A stretch of 64,000 nt of DNA from Haemaphysalis longicornis (Eukaryota > Arthropoda > Arachnida > Ixodida > Ixodidae). A model generated the notes under the pieces. That model ran no database searches, was not told the DNA's origin, and worked only from the letters and a program-made list of their open reading frames with translations. Below are positions 9,840 to 21,735 of this stretch, in pieces. The DNA lies in NCBI GenBank assembly GCA_013339765.2, contig CM023449.1, positions 15,227,811 to 15,291,810 of the forward strand, in the 5' to 3' direction. The position numbers were made by a program, and so were the translations under genes. Within the stretch, counting starts at the first letter, position 1; each line of letters opens with the position of its first letter.

Positions 9840-10850
9840 TCACCTGCATATAACCCAGTGCAGGGGAAGGGAAGTAGAGGGGAAGGGGACAGTACAAAGT
9901 GGAGAGAGACAGAGAGAGAGAGAGCGGTATAAAGAGAGCTGTGAGTCCCACAAAGCTGTCAGTCTGGGAGTATAGTTGGTCGTGGTCCGGGCACATTAAG
10001 CAGTCACTGCAGTCCGGGCTACAGCCGCTGCGTGAGGCCCGTCGTCTCCACGTAATGGAGCAGTTGGGCGAAGACTTCCCGTTGGGTTGCCGCAGGCCCC
10101 TTCTGGAACACAACGTCCTCAATGCCGGCGCTGGGAAGGCCTCGATGCTGGAGTCCTTGTGCCCGTGCAAGTGCAGGGACATTGCAGCAGTCGAGCCGCA
10201 TGCGGAGCAGGAGGCAGCGGGCTTCCCTGCTGATACGTGCAGGCAATGGTCGTGGCGCCAGGCCACTCACGACCCGAGGATCGGGGTGCATTGTCTGTAC
10301 CATGCGGGCCAGAGCATTGCGGGCCTCTTCGAAGGCGGGGATGCCTTGGGAAACTGGAATGCCCTCCTGGTGAGCCTCCCTGGCTCGGGCGTCGGCGACC
10401 TCGTTGCCCCGGATGCCAGTAGAGCCGCTGGTCGCAGCCTCGAGAGGCAACAGTGTGCAGCTGGGGTACAAGGGAGTGCTCCGGGTAGCCGCTGCTGTTG
10501 GTGGGCTGGTTGACCGCGTGTAACCGCAGCAGGGCAGGCCTGGAGTCCGTGGGGTGGTTCTGGGGCCGCCATGGGGTGGTTCTGGGGCCCCCTCTCGAGG
10601 AGGACGCGGCCAGCTCCGCCCGTGTGGAGGAAGTGGGGAAGGGCAGGTGGCAGCTTTGGCTGGCTCTCAGCTCAGGCATCACGCACTCAGCCGCACCGTC
10701 GCACGTGCTGTCCTTGATGTAGCCGTCTGTGAAGATATGAAGGTAGCCGCCCAGCTCGTCCTGCAGCAGGGCGGGCCCTGGCGAATGGCTTGGGGTGGGG
10801 GTGTGAAAGTGAAAGTTCCTGAAAAATGAGACACCGTCGCGCACAATTTA
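9840..10850 (-). mobile_element. 5'-truncated non-LTR retrotransposon with RNase H (R1/Jockey-like)
   Basis: On the minus strand two overlapping frames give a broken RNase H domain: HIFTDGYIKDSTCDGAAECV (catalytic Asp in TDG) and STRAELAA (Glu) from the 10119-10844 frame, then after a frame change IRGNEVADARAREAHQEG (final Asp in EVAD) from the 10019-10471 frame. The C-terminal part ends in FAQLLHYVETTGLTQRL, resembling R1/Jockey-type ORF2 tails. A CT-rich tract (complement of 9905-9925) lies downstream. The reverse transcriptase is absent. Confidence 0.7.
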
Positions 10851-12119
10851 CGGTCTCAGAAGAAAACAAATAGGAGCTCCAGCAAAAAACTGTATTAAAA
10901 AAAAACTCTACCCCGAAAGTTGCATTGCTTGTACGCACCAATAGTACTGAATATACGCCATTATCCAGCACTCGAATGTATTGAAACTTTCACTGAGTAT
11001 TGCAATGCGACTATGCAATCTACGAGAAATTGTTCGATATGTGCGAAATACGACGTAACAAATTTTGATGTACGGGTGTTGGAGCGCGTGTGTGGAATCA
11101 AAGGTGTACTGTATAAAACTTTGCTCGGTAAACAAATGGATGTAATGTTTTTCGCATGGCCGCGTAAAACTGAAACAAAATAAAGTTATTTTGCACCTGT
11201 TAACGTTCGTAGCCAGGGCTTACACTGGGGGAAAGCGCTGCTTATTGTCAAGTTCCGTCGACAAGACCAATCTGGCATGAGTTAGTGCATGAGTTAGTTT
11301 TCTCAAGTTACTTGCAATAAACACGCAATAAATGACTTGCAATGAACATGCAATAGATGACTTGCCATATACAGTCACAGTATTTATTAGCAGCGTTAGC
11401 CTTGAAGTGTCAGTGATGTTGAGGCCCCTTTGCTATGTGTAAGACACAATTGCAATGTATGTCCGTGCATTCAAGCTCGCCGTCCCTTACAAGTTGCGCC
11501 ACTTAGACTCCCAAGAGTATACCGGCCAGTACAGAATACTTTCACCTAATGGAATTGTGCGGACGAAAAAACACGATAAAAATTCTTTGGAGGCAAGACA
11601 TGTTTGATTGGACGAATACAACTTCGCCCCAGGGATATCCTCGTCGCATTAAATGTTTCCCTGGATTCATCCCGCAGGAGGGTCGGTGAATAATCGAATA
11701 ACACTTTAAACCGGGCGTAACTTTTCTCTCTGTGTCCATACGAGGTAATGGAGTTACCAAGACGATAAGAATAGAAAGGGAAGACGCAGAGCTTCTAGGC
11801 GTGAAGGTCAGCTCAAGAATAGGCATTGAGGGCTCAGCTTTTTCCTAGCGCCTTTGGGAGAAGTACGGACGTTACGGTAGTAGCCCTCAGCTCCTTCCTC
11901 GAAATTAGGAAGAGATCGCATAAATCTGTGCTCCTCCGCCAAGCGATGCGTTAATGTCCTCACTGTAATATCGGCCAGCAGATACATAGTGAGATACAGT
12001 TGCGACATACACTCGAATCCTCAAGAAACCTAGTGCTCTGGCCTCTATTTTTTTTTTGTAACCAGCCATGACAATTTTTTTAAATAAGGCATTCTTGGAT
12101 GTTTTTGAGTTGTCTGTGA
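10851..12119. other. unassigned, AT-rich intergenic sequence
   Basis: No coding domain, SINE head or TIR pair recognised. Short near-repeats of a word like TGACTTGCAAT(A/G)AACA occur at 11310-11360. Confidence 0.35.
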
Positions 12120-12525
12120 CCGTATTTACTAGATTCTAAGCACCCCCTTTTTCCCATGATAGCGATGACCAAAGGGAGGGGAGGGGGGCTGGTTAGTTCG
12201 GAAAACCTAAATTGCCGTTCCCACCCCCTACACTTTTTTTTAGTTCCGTACCTCAACGAGCCTGGGGCAAGAAACAATGTTTATGAACCCGCAAATCACG
12301 TCTGATGCTCAGTTACCCTCACTACCAATTCCATTTTGTTGTGCAGCTTGGACCGCCGCTATCAGTATCTTCAGGAGGTCGTCTGCTGTTCCGTGTAAGT
12401 GGTTTGTAATTGAAAACTTCATAAATGACTTGGCAACAACATCAACTTGTGGCCACTTCCACGCGTCTGAAATCCACCTTGCAATGGTTGCTTAGAGAAG
12501 GGGGTGCTTATATTCGTATGCAAAC
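12120..12525. mobile_element. diverged pogo/mariner-like MITE
   Basis: The left end reads CCGTATTTACTAGATTCTAA then GCACCCCC (12120-12147). The right side carries the complementary GGGGGTGCTTATATTCG (12500-12516), diverged beyond that. The CCGTATTTACT end is shared with the better-preserved element 36607-37288, which has TA duplications. No transposase. The right boundary is uncertain by about 20 bp. Confidence 0.5.
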
Positions 12526-12630
12526 ATTTCTTCTATTTTTTCCCCGAAAGTTGGGGAGGGGGCTCAGAAAAGCAAAAATATGATTTAACAACGTACGGGT
12601 ACGGCTTAGTTGGTGCTCCATTACAACTAC

Positions 12631-12748
12631 GTTAGGCGCAGCAAAGAAAACACAGGACGCGGGAGGCTAGGAGCAGCGCTACTTACAAGGCTGTAAGTAG
12701 CGCTGCTCGTTGTCTCCCACGTTCTGTGTTTTCTTTGCTGCGCCTAAC
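12631..12748. repeat. 118-bp near-perfect hairpin
   Basis: Arms of 58-60 bp meet almost without a loop near 12690. The outer 25 bases (starting GTTAGGCGCAGCAAAGAAAA) are a perfect inverted match, and so is AGCAGCGCTACTTACA near the centre. About five differences separate the arms. It could be a foldback MITE or the collapsed ends of a deleted element. No coding content. Confidence 0.8.
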
Positions 12749-14555
12749 GGAGTAATAATAGCAGAAATATGGCGTGTATGTGCTTAGCTGCTTTCGGAGT
12801 CTCGGTTCCGGTTAGAGTTGGGCTTCCGCAAAGCTGGCCATCAAATACTGTTGGTCCGCTGTGACATGCGTCAATAAAATCGAGTAAAAAATATAATTGG
12901 ATAAACGTGACGGGAGCGGTGTTAGCTGGTGAAGCGATGTATTTGCAACGCAATGCTGTCTGCACACAAGCGGCCAGGCTTGTGCTGCCCACTCCTTCGT
13001 CGGCGTTGGGGCTGAGTGAGCAAGGCGTTACGCGACGCTTTATACTTTTTTTTTCTCGAGTCGTGGCACAGCCCCCGGTGGTAAGCGACAAGCCTGGCTG
13101 AGGCCGCTGCAGAATTAGCAGTGCACTTAAGATGACCGGTGTACCACAGACCGTAAAAAAAGGCCTGCCCCCACAGCTGACCATAATGTTATGATGATGT
13201 TTGGTCCTGAACTAGCGATGTCTTGAACACGAAGACATGTCTTGAGGGCACTGGAAACCTCCATGGGCGCTTGGCCGTGGCTGTCATGGCCACCTGCACA
13301 GTATTAAGGCGAAAGAGCGCTATATGATATTTTTCATATCGGGGCGAAATTTTCGCGGCCCAAATTGTGCGGAATTGTGTCTCCAACTATTTGTTGAATT
13401 CAGAATTTCTTTAGAAGTTATTTGCGGCTTGCCAGTACTTGTCTTCATTTTAACGATACAAACACGTGCTAACGGTGCGTATTCTGCCGCACATAATGCC
13501 TGCCTCTTCTTAGTATCTACTTGCACCACGGTCCCACGATTTCACGTAGCAGTGCTTCAGATCAAAGGGCCGTGGCGGCAAAAATGACATTTGTGTTTCT
13601 GTCCTAGATTTCTATTAAAGCTTAGAAGAGTCTGACACAAATCACTTCGAACTTGTATTTGGTTAACAATAGTTGGACGCTCAAAAGACGATAGGGAAAG
13701 CCTTTTTACGAACGCCTCGCAAGACCATTACATTTCATTACGGCGAGACTGCCGTAACTACCGCTTGTATATTTAGTAGTGGTATGTGAGAAAGCGAATT
13801 CCCCGTACCCTCCACTTGGCTGTCACTGTAAATACAAATAGCACCGTGGATGAAGATGTGGCATCGATCAGCACCCCGCTATTTTATTGGTATAACATTT
13901 TGTTGTTCCTACTTGTTCTTAACATTATTGTTCCTACTTGTGAAGAAAAGCATGCTTTGTGGATAACGATTCCATCGCTACACCGAGCTTAGCATTGGAA
14001 ATACGGTACTGTGGAGGCCGTTTCACTATTTACACAAACGCAGCAGTCGATTGCATACATTTTTTAGAAAAGAGGTAATAGAACTGAAGTTGTCAACAAA
14101 TGAAATAATTTCGAATGCTTTGCCTGAGCTTACCCGGCAAGGCAAATATGATTGGATTCAGGAAGTGCGTTCGGAAGATCCGTGTGAGTTGGCTGCCTTT
14201 TCGCGTTAGCAAGCGTGAAAAAATCGCTGAAGTTCCCTGCGATATCGCGAGCCTTCGAAGAGACCGATGTACGCTTCCCTGGAGCGGAAGTAATCAACTT
14301 GACCGATGTTGGGTATGAATAATTGATGATCGTACTGGTTGCTTCCGTCCTCCTGGGGTTGGTGTTCCGTATCGAGGTCTCGTCGGTGCCTTAAGCACTT
14401 CCGTCCATATTTCTTCACACCGCACGGGTCTGCACGTTGCTCCCGGATGTATTCTGAGGCGACCATTTGTTGCGATGACAACTTCTCAAAGCCTTATTCC
14501 TTGTACTTTGTGTTAATTTAGAGGCATGTCATCGGAAGTTTCAGAGTTCCTGAAG
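12749..14555. other. unassigned intergenic sequence
   Basis: Several short open frames but no recognisable domain, splice-supported exon or repeat boundary. Confidence 0.35.
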
Positions 14556-14637
14556 AGGGGAAGAGGGGGGGGGGGGCATTAGGCCAAGGAAATGTGTTTG
14601 TTACGTGTGTGTGTGTGCGGGGGGGGGGGGGGGGGGG
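14556..14637 (+). repeat. G-rich tracts and GT microsatellite
   Basis: A G-rich run (about 14556-14577) and, after a GT repeat, 19 consecutive G (14619-14637). Such tracts can form quadruplexes and are prone to length errors in assemblies. Confidence 0.8.
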
Positions 14638-16303
14638 CACGGCTTCGCAAGAGCATAAAGTTGAGCACGGACGTATAGTAATTTCTTCTGTTCTTGCTTT
14701 ATCGCTGCATTGTTTTCATATATGCCGGCATGTTGTCCACAGGCACGTTTCAGATATTTTGCTAAGACATTGTCAAGCAGTCGACGTCACTGTTTTCTAT
14801 TCGACTAAAATGTTGAATAAGATATTGCTTCATGCATGCTGTCGATGCTGTTGTTGTTTTCATAATTGAATACAAATATCCAGAATAACGGTAATCGATG
14901 TTGTCGCGAGCGGAGTACGCCACTTCAAAATCGGTTGGGAGGAATTGCTTTCATATCCGTGATGCGACTGTGAAGGAGCCTGGGCAGCCAGCCGCTCCGT
15001 TTACGTGTGGCCAGGCTTGGGTTCCATCCCCGCCGCCGAACAGGTGTCCGAACAGGGGGCCAGTGTGAAGGAGCTCCTACTCCCACTTCATGCTTTCGTT
15101 AAAAGCCTAGAGCGGCAAGAAATGGTACAAATATGTGGGCAGCTATAAATGTTCTGCATTAAAAGGGAGCGCGAACTCTACTTTGACTCAGCTGTTTTAG
15201 ATAGAAGGCACTGTTCGCAGTCATAGCGACAAAAGCAGTAGTGCAGAAAGGTCCTTCATTTACGTAAAACACGGGAGTGGCTGGCCGGCGCTTTGCTGAG
15301 TGCTAACTGTGGGCACGCGGCGGAATCTCGACACATGCACGATTGGGCTGACAGGAAGCGTCGTGCGCAACTGCATCCATGTGTCGCTGTTGTTACGCCC
15401 ACGGAAAGTGCTTTCGTAAAATTGCGCAGATTGTTTTTTTGACTGATCGCCTGTACACGTTCAACTGTACACTACCGTTCAAGCGGTGAACTGCAAGCCA
15501 AACACGACTTACACTAAATGTGGGGGGCTGGGTCAACATCAACACTTTTCATATGACCACAGCGGGCAAGTTACGCCTTGGTGCTGAGCGACCGGAGTTC
15601 CCCTTAATGCCGGGCAACCTACCTCGCACTGAGGATGAGAGAGAAGGCAATGGAGGGCACGCGCAGCGTGTGCACTGCGAGCGAGATACAACAACAACAA
15701 CAACAACAACAAAGAGGCTGTGGCAGTGCGTGCCTGAGCTTCGGAGAAATCAGACGTGTGCAGACGGGCTCGGTTCTCACTAAAGGTGTGGTTGTCTGGG
15801 GAAACGGTGTCTTCCTTGGGAGCCGCGGGCGGGCGCTACGACCCCGGTACCACATCCTATAGCTCTCAAGTTCGAAAATCAAGTTTTTCTGGCGAGTTTG
15901 AGAGAAGGAAACCAGAAATAAACAACGATTGCACATTTTGACTCGGGGTCTGTGTTCACTGCCAAGTAATATCGAAATTCAGGAGGGTGAGGCGTTATTC
16001 AAGGTACGCAAGAGAACGCGTTTGTGTCTTGAAGTAAGTTGAAGTTTTTCTTAACCTCACCCAGCTTTATTCCACCTGAGAAAGCTGTTTCCGTCCCTTC
16101 AGAGAAACGCATTTACCTCAACCTCTGGGAAGTCCGAAGCGGACGCCTCATTCGGTTTACTAACGGGAAAATTCCACGTGATATGCTATTCTTGTGGTTT
16201 TGCCTAGATGGCGGTTTTTGGCAGTTCCTAAAGCTCTCCGTGAGTCTTGAAGAAAACATGTACACAATAGCGTGAATTGTCCATTGTCATGCGTTAATGG
16301 CAA
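14638..16303. other. unassigned sequence with a CAA microsatellite
   Basis: Contains a (CAA)n run at about 15688-15712. A B-box-like word (GGGTTCCATCCCC) lies near 15019-15031 but no A box supports a tRNA or SINE. Nothing else recognised. Confidence 0.4.
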
Positions 16304-16316
16304 GTTGGAACACTGA

Positions 16317-16552
16317 GGGTTGATTTGATTGATTGCAGGGTTTAACGCGCCAACGCAACACAGGCGATGAGGCGCGCCGTAGTGTAGGGCTCCAGATTAA
16401 TTTTGACCACCTGGGGATCTTTAACGTGCTCCGTAATCTCGTACACAGGGGGCGTTTTTGCTTTTCGCCTTCATCTGAAAAGCGTCCGAGAATCGAACCC
16501 GCGTCCTCGTGTTCAGCAGCACAACGCCTTAGCCACTGAGCCACCGCGGCGG
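16317..16552 (-). mobile_element. tRNA-derived SINE, Ruka-like (copy 1)
   Basis: On the minus strand the element begins CCCGCCGCGGTGGCTCAGTG, with a pol III A box (TGGCTCAGTGGCTAAGG) and a B box (GGTTCGATTC). The body contains a word near GCACGTTAAAGATCCCCAGG, and the 3' tail is ATCA-rich. A 13-base target duplication with one mismatch flanks it: GTTGGAACACTGA (16304-16316) and GTTGGAAAACTGA (16553-16565). It matches my recollection of the Ruka SINE of hard ticks. Such SINEs are copied by non-LTR machinery in trans. Confidence 0.88.
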
Positions 16553-16565
16553 GTTGGAAAACTGA

Positions 16566-17403
16566 TGATGCGCTGCTGTTATCCTCTATCGTTCAAAAGC
16601 TAACTGCATCCGGCAGAAGCCCGACACGCCATGACAATGAACTTTTGCCTGCTTTTAATTCCGTGTGTGCCCATCAAAATAGGGGTAATCGTAGTTGCTG
16701 GTCATGTAAGAGAAAATCGCTCCTGTCGCTTAACTTTGGAAGCCTTATCAGATTGGCATTTCATGATAAGAAAACTCATGATGTATCAACAGGCCCAGGG
16801 TAGGGTTTTTTGTCTCATCGCATGAATACGCGCAGAAATATGCAGCCCCAACAGGACAGCATAAGAATGTCATGGAATTAAAATCGCAAAGTCTTGACGT
16901 CTTTAGTTAAGGTTTTTGCGTTAACAGTGGCGTTAACTACAGTCATTTTAGAAGCAAAACAGGAAGCGGTTATTGTTCGGAACTGAACCACTTGCCCCCC
17001 TTTTTCTTACATTTGTGCTGCTTCTTTCTTAGATTAATTCTAAAAGAATAAAAAGTACGTAAAACTCATTTGGTAGCGCGCCGTGTAACAACAGCAATGT
17101 TTCCGCACCAAAGTGGCTGTTGAGACGATCATGACGCCATCATCGTGCTCCGCATAACCAGAGTCCCTCTGGTATAACGTACGTGCTTAACGCCTCAGTT
17201 TTTACGGGTTTCCGCTTTTCTAAAAAGCGCTTCAGACCCTCAGATTTACCCAAACTTAGCCCAGACACTCGAAAGCAGTCTCACACGCGACCGGTATTCC
17301 TCGCTCGTCGGTGTTTACGGAGAGCATTCCACTGTTCACGGTGAGACGAGATGCCCTTCGGGTGTGTTCGACTCGACGCAAACGAAGGAACTGAAGTGTT
17401 TTA
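16566..17403. other. unassigned intergenic sequence
   Basis: No gene, SINE head or TIR recognised. Confidence 0.35.
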
Positions 17404-17965
17404 GGGGCGAAGCTCCTTAAGTCATGGGTCTGTCCATCCCTTGTGTCTCGTGGTACGTGACCGCCGCATGCTTTCGGAGATGTCGCAAAGTGGGCCGCGT
17501 TGCACGCGCAAGAACCGGCTGCAACCGGCAGCGCAAACTCGGCACCGGGAGCGCGAGCTTGTCTGTGTTCGCCAACGGAGGCGCGAGCGCACGTGCACTG
17601 CGAGGGGGAGATCACGCAAGAGATCACGCCACGAACGCAGGCAGTCGTTCTCGGAGATCGAACGAGACGCAAGGACCTTTGCTCGTTTCCTCTCGTCTTG
17701 TTCGGGCACAAGTTCGCCCTAAATAAAAGTTCTTTCTTTACCGTTGTGTCCCATCCTACGTGACAAATTGTGGTGGAGGTGCGGGGTACTCCTCGATGGC
17801 GCGGGGTCTTTCACCAGGTCTGGGCCTGGGGGCATTGACTCCGAAAATAAAAGTTGATTTGTACAATGTACGCACACAGTCTTACGTCTTTCTTATGATG
17901 TAATGGGCGAACTTTCACGGGAGAGTTACGGTTACCGATGATCTCCCCCTCTCGAGCTTCGCCCC
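17404..17965. mobile_element. inverted-repeat element with LTR-like interior
   Basis: A perfect 12-bp inverted pair GGGGCGAAGCTC (17404-17415) and GAGCTTCGCCCC (17954-17965) bounds 562 bp. The first half is GC-rich with overlapping Arg-rich frames that are probably compositional. The interior holds two AATAAA signals (around 17722 and 17848) and a stretch around 17752-17785 (CTACGTGACA followed by a GTGGAGGTGCGGGGT word) that resembles an LTR end plus primer-binding region of tick gypsy elements. Whether it is a MITE or a piece of an LTR element is undecided. Confidence 0.45.
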
Positions 17966-18009
17966 ACTTATCATCATTCATTCCGTGGATATGGCGTGAA
18001 TTTTTTTTC

Positions 18010-18260
18010 TCTGATTATGTGTCACGCGCGTAACTTCGATGATACCCGCGCACGCCTAATATTGAAGGAGATTTTTTAACACGAAAGTGATTTATGTATT
18101 GGTACACAAACCTAACCGACATCACATCCGTCACGGAAATGACATCACTAGAAAAAGTTCCATTACTTGACGCGGCGGCGCTAGGATTCGAGCCCAGATC
18201 TCTTTGGCCGCAACGGGAGGTGAGAAGCGCTGCACCTACTGGGACATAAAGTGAAGCCCT
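18010..18260 (-). mobile_element. second tRNA-derived SINE family
   Basis: On the minus strand, from about 18256, TGTCCCAGTAGGTGCAGCGC resembles an A box and GGGCTCGAATCCTAG about 50 bases later is a good B box. The body continues with GTGACGGATGTGATGTCGG and ACTTTCGTGTTAAAAAATC and ends in an A-rich stretch near 18010. This head-plus-body organisation and pol III spacing indicate a SINE distinct from the Ruka-like copies. No clear target duplication was found. Confidence 0.55.
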
Positions 18261-18794
18261 GAGAGGTATACGAACGCGCATTAGGTCCTTCCCTCTATCT
18301 TTCTCCGTTCAGATGGTGCTTCTGTCTAGGACAGGTGAAGCGCAGTAGTGCGTCATGCTGCTAATGAGCGCCGATAGTTGGCGCGTCGATAGGGCAGCGT
18401 ACAGCAGCGTTTGTCCGTCCGCCTCCTATTCTGCGGCTGTGATTGCCCCGTGCAACTTATTCCTCCACCGTGGCTCCGTGTAGGAAAACTGCTGCATTAA
18501 GGCAGAAAGGCAACGACGCCGACTGGCGAATGTCGCTCTCCTGGTTGCTTTCGTGCGACGAGACAGACGCCAGAGGGAAGCGGAACGCGTTCACGCATTC
18601 ACAATCCAACTACGCTGCGAACTCTGCCTGTCGCGTTCCGCAAGCTCAGCTCGTCGCAACGCAGGCGACTGCCATACACGCCACGGAGCACGACCGAGGA
18701 GGTCGCACGTTTGCTGAAGCGACCAGCCAGCAGGACTCGCTCGCCAAGCCCACCCACATGTCACCTAAGTGGAATATATGCAGCCGAAATAGAC
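18261..18794. other. unassigned sequence
   Basis: No domain recognised. A 120-codon frame at 18443-18805 has no family resemblance and changes frame into the non-LTR element downstream. Confidence 0.35.
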
Positions 18795-20085
18795 TGCGCA
18801 AATGACCATCCCTGTGCCGGCGAATTGTTTGAGAATAGGTACAAGAAGCTCTATGAGAACAAAGCGAGAGTGGTCCGCCCTCTTGCCCTCCGCTTTGAGG
18901 AGCACATGACTCAGTACTCTTTCAAGATATGCCCATCAACTCCTGTGAGTTTCTCGGCGCTTTAGCCCCCTGGGACTATAGTGCTGTAAAATGTGACCTG
19001 TATTTGTTAAAATACGACAAGAAAGCTTTTCCACACCAGTTTTTACGCCAAGATTTCTTGCACTTAAGAATAAGTACAGTAGCTATTGCCCCTACTTTAC
19101 TGATGGGTCAAAAACTACTGGTCACCCTGGTTATGCTTTTATAAACTCAGCAGTCACTATAGCAGAGAGAATAGCTGATGAGGGCAGTGTCCTCACTGCA
19201 GAGGTCTGTAGTATAACATCAGCTATTGAAGACATAATAGCAAATTGACTACAAGAAGGGGCAATTTTTACAGATGCATGCTAGGACCTCCCTTGTCCCT
19301 TCAAAAAATGCAGGTGTTGGTATGCTAAAAAATCGTCTGTGTTGCCTTACATCGGCAGGGGTTTCAGTTATCTTTTGTTGGCTATCAAGCCACATTGGCA
19401 TTCCAGAAAATGAAACCGTCGATAAAGCAGCATACGATACCAAGCAATGTGTATAATACGAAGGGCAAGGTCCTTACCAGGGCACTAAAATACCATACGA
19501 AAGTCAATTACAGTGTACTGCCAAAGACAATGGACAGACACAAGGGAAATAAGTTACACCTGGTGAACCATACCTGTCAGAATGAAAAAGTTGCAAACGT
19601 AGAAACCACGTTTTTGAGGTTATTTTATGCTGACTGGAGTAGATCACACTGTGCTCACACACGGCTTCCTGATCCAAAAAGAACAGAAACCTGTGTGGGA
19701 CCACTGTGGAGATCCTCTTACTGTAGTACATGTTCTAGTAAGCTTCCCACACCTTGAAGCAGCACGCATCACAGATTTCAGAGCATTATTCATCTTTTGC
19801 ATTCCTTTACATGCCATGCTTTTACTTATTGATGAGCCATTGGTGAATTTAGTAATTTATTTTTATTTCTTGAAGACACCGTCTTTATACACCGATTTTA
19901 GCTACTTAATCTTTGAGTGCTTTTAAAAATGGTTTTAATCTTCCCAACACCGTAAATAACGTCTTTTAACTTTCACTTCACCATTTACCCGGTGTTTGGC
20001 GCATTATAACCGAGCGGTTGCTGTGCCAAAAAACCTCAACTTCATCATAATAATAATAATCATCATCACATCCACAGGGCTGCTG
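18795..20085 (+). mobile_element. non-LTR retrotransposon 3' end with RNase H
   Basis: The order is as in the copies at 6150 and 45250. An upstream block ENRYKKLYENKARVVRPLAL lies at about 18825-18890. The RNase H start FTDGSKTTGHPGYAFINSA (about 19100) is followed by LTAEVCSITSAIEDIIAN. The RNase H end WLSSHIGIPENETVDKAA lies near 19380-19430. LHLVNHTCQNEKV and a Cys/His tail (VWDHCGDPLTVVHVLVSF) follow, then a 3' tail ending in ATA/ATC triplets near 20043-20070. The catalytic Asp in TDGS and the final Asp in TVD are kept, but several frame changes make it inactive. The RT is absent. Confidence 0.8.
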
Positions 20086-20119
20086 CCGAACCGCAAATCA
20101 TGATCATTTATTTGTAGCA

Positions 20120-20356
20120 CACCGTGGCTTCACCAAATGACAACCCGTTCGGTTTTGTTCGACGGTTCGCGAGTGCATGGGGTTTCAATCTGATTTACGC
20201 AGTGCTCCGGCGCGTGTAATCCAATGTGTAATGATGTGCGTCTAACGGAGCCATATCGGCAGCGGCTAGTAGAGCACGCCGACACGACGTCGTGGCCGCG
20301 TCGCAGAGGCTCGCCCCTTCGGGGCTCGTTCCTAATTGCAGGCATTAATAAAGGTT

Positions 20357-20388
<32 letters not shown>
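20120..20388 (+). mobile_element. non-LTR 3' tail fragment with CT repeat
   Basis: The sequence ends with GGCATTAATAAAGGTTGTT followed directly by (CT)n to 20388. This is an AATAAA-plus-microsatellite 3' terminus like the one on the minus strand at 53155-53240. No coding part is retained. The upstream boundary is a guess. Confidence 0.5.
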
Positions 20389-20392
<4 letters not shown>

Positions 20393-20699
20393 AAATATGA
20401 ATAGCGACCTGCAAGTTCATATCGATGCGCGCATAAACATTGCGCGCTCCTGTGAAGTCACATTTCACTTTCGTGTTCTACAGATTCCCATGGATGAGGG
20501 ATAAACCATATTTTTTTGTTTTACGTAAGCCCATCACAGCTTTAATTAAAAACTTTGAGATGCTAAAGGGAACTCGGTCGTAATTGAGGGCCTCTGATGA
20601 AACACGCACGTATGCTCGGCAGGATAACGCGGCAAGTACACACGCACGACACAGACGAGTATACTGTCCAGTTTTTTTTCTGTCACGGAAGAAAGTTTA

Positions 20700-21230
20700 A
20701 TTTGCAGTAATAGTCTCCGTTCTTACAACAAGGGAATTTAATTCAAGTTTAACCAGTGGAGAAGGAAAAAAGGGGGGAGGGTAGAAAGGCGCTTTCATCA
20801 CTGGTGTTTTAATGCGTAGCATTCTTTGCCGAGTACCCCCCCCCCTGCCAGCACTGGTTAACGCCCTGCATTTGCACATTAAATGGTAACTTCGCGACAT
20901 TTCACAGAATTAAAAAAAACCCAAAAAATAAAAGATGAAAAATAGCACACCGCGATTCGTGCAACGCCGTGAATTTTCAGAGTAATTCAATTTCGGGACA
21001 GTTCAAATTTCATGGTTTTAATAGAGTAAATGAAGATAATTTGTAGAACAAAATTTTGAAATCCCAAAAGATAAGAAAATTGCCAAAAATAGCGACAATG
21101 GCGAGCCATGTAACGCCCTTCGTTTGCACAGAAATGCATATTTGGCTTAAGTATCATTTGTAATCGTTATGATAACGTAAATAGAGATAATTGGTCGGAC
21201 AGACTTTGAAAAACCAAAAATATTGCCTGT
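20700..21230. repeat. degenerate tandem repeat, about 146-bp period
   Basis: Two diverged copies (about 20962-21075 and 21108-21225) share AACGCC, then ATTT words, GTAAAT, AGATAATT and TTTGAAA..CCAAAA in the same order. A third, weaker match to the AACGCC(C)TG part starts near 20858. No function apparent. Confidence 0.4.
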
Positions 21231-21289
21231 AAATAACTCACCCTAGACAAGCGGTACGGATTAGTAGACAATTCTCAGGATTTCCGCTA

Positions 21290-21735
21290 TATTTCTTTTG
21301 GGGGAAAGAGGTTGCTAGTGGCGAATGATAATAGAGGTTTAAAACAGAAGGAATGGGAAAAAATAAATGGGAAACGAAAAACATAATAAAAGGAAGGGTG
21401 CAATGAGGAGAAAGAAATAAAGACAGACAGAGAGTCATTAAAAAAACGTACAAGGAACAAAAAAAGGAAAGGAAGGAAGATAACAAGAAAAGGAGAAGAA
21501 ATAAGGAGAAAAAGCGAACTGAAAAAGAGGGAAAGGAAAGAAAAGGCAGGCAGGGAAGAAAGAATAAAAAAAAAGATAGAAAAACAACCAGATGAAGAAC
21601 GAACGAAGGAGAGAAAGAAATACCTACCGCCAGGCATACATAAATGAAGGAAAAAAGAACTGTCCCAATACTTCCCTCATTGCTAAAATGAAACAAAAGC
21701 AAACAGAAGAATGATAGACGAAAAGAAACAAAGAA
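21290..21735. repeat. purine-rich (GA/AAG) tract
   Basis: About 440 bp with very few pyrimidines on the plus strand (GGAAAGG, AAGAAAG and GACAGACAGAGAG words). The 170-codon minus frame across it (21238-21750) is Phe/Leu/Ser-rich purely because of this composition. Confidence 0.75.

Noticed and set aside
9138..9932. 264-codon plus frame
   Set aside because: It runs through a tandem duplication and a dispersed repeat, has no domain, and the other repeat copy does not keep it open.
15000..15035. Possible tRNA or SINE B box
   Set aside because: No A box at the right distance and no recognisable body.
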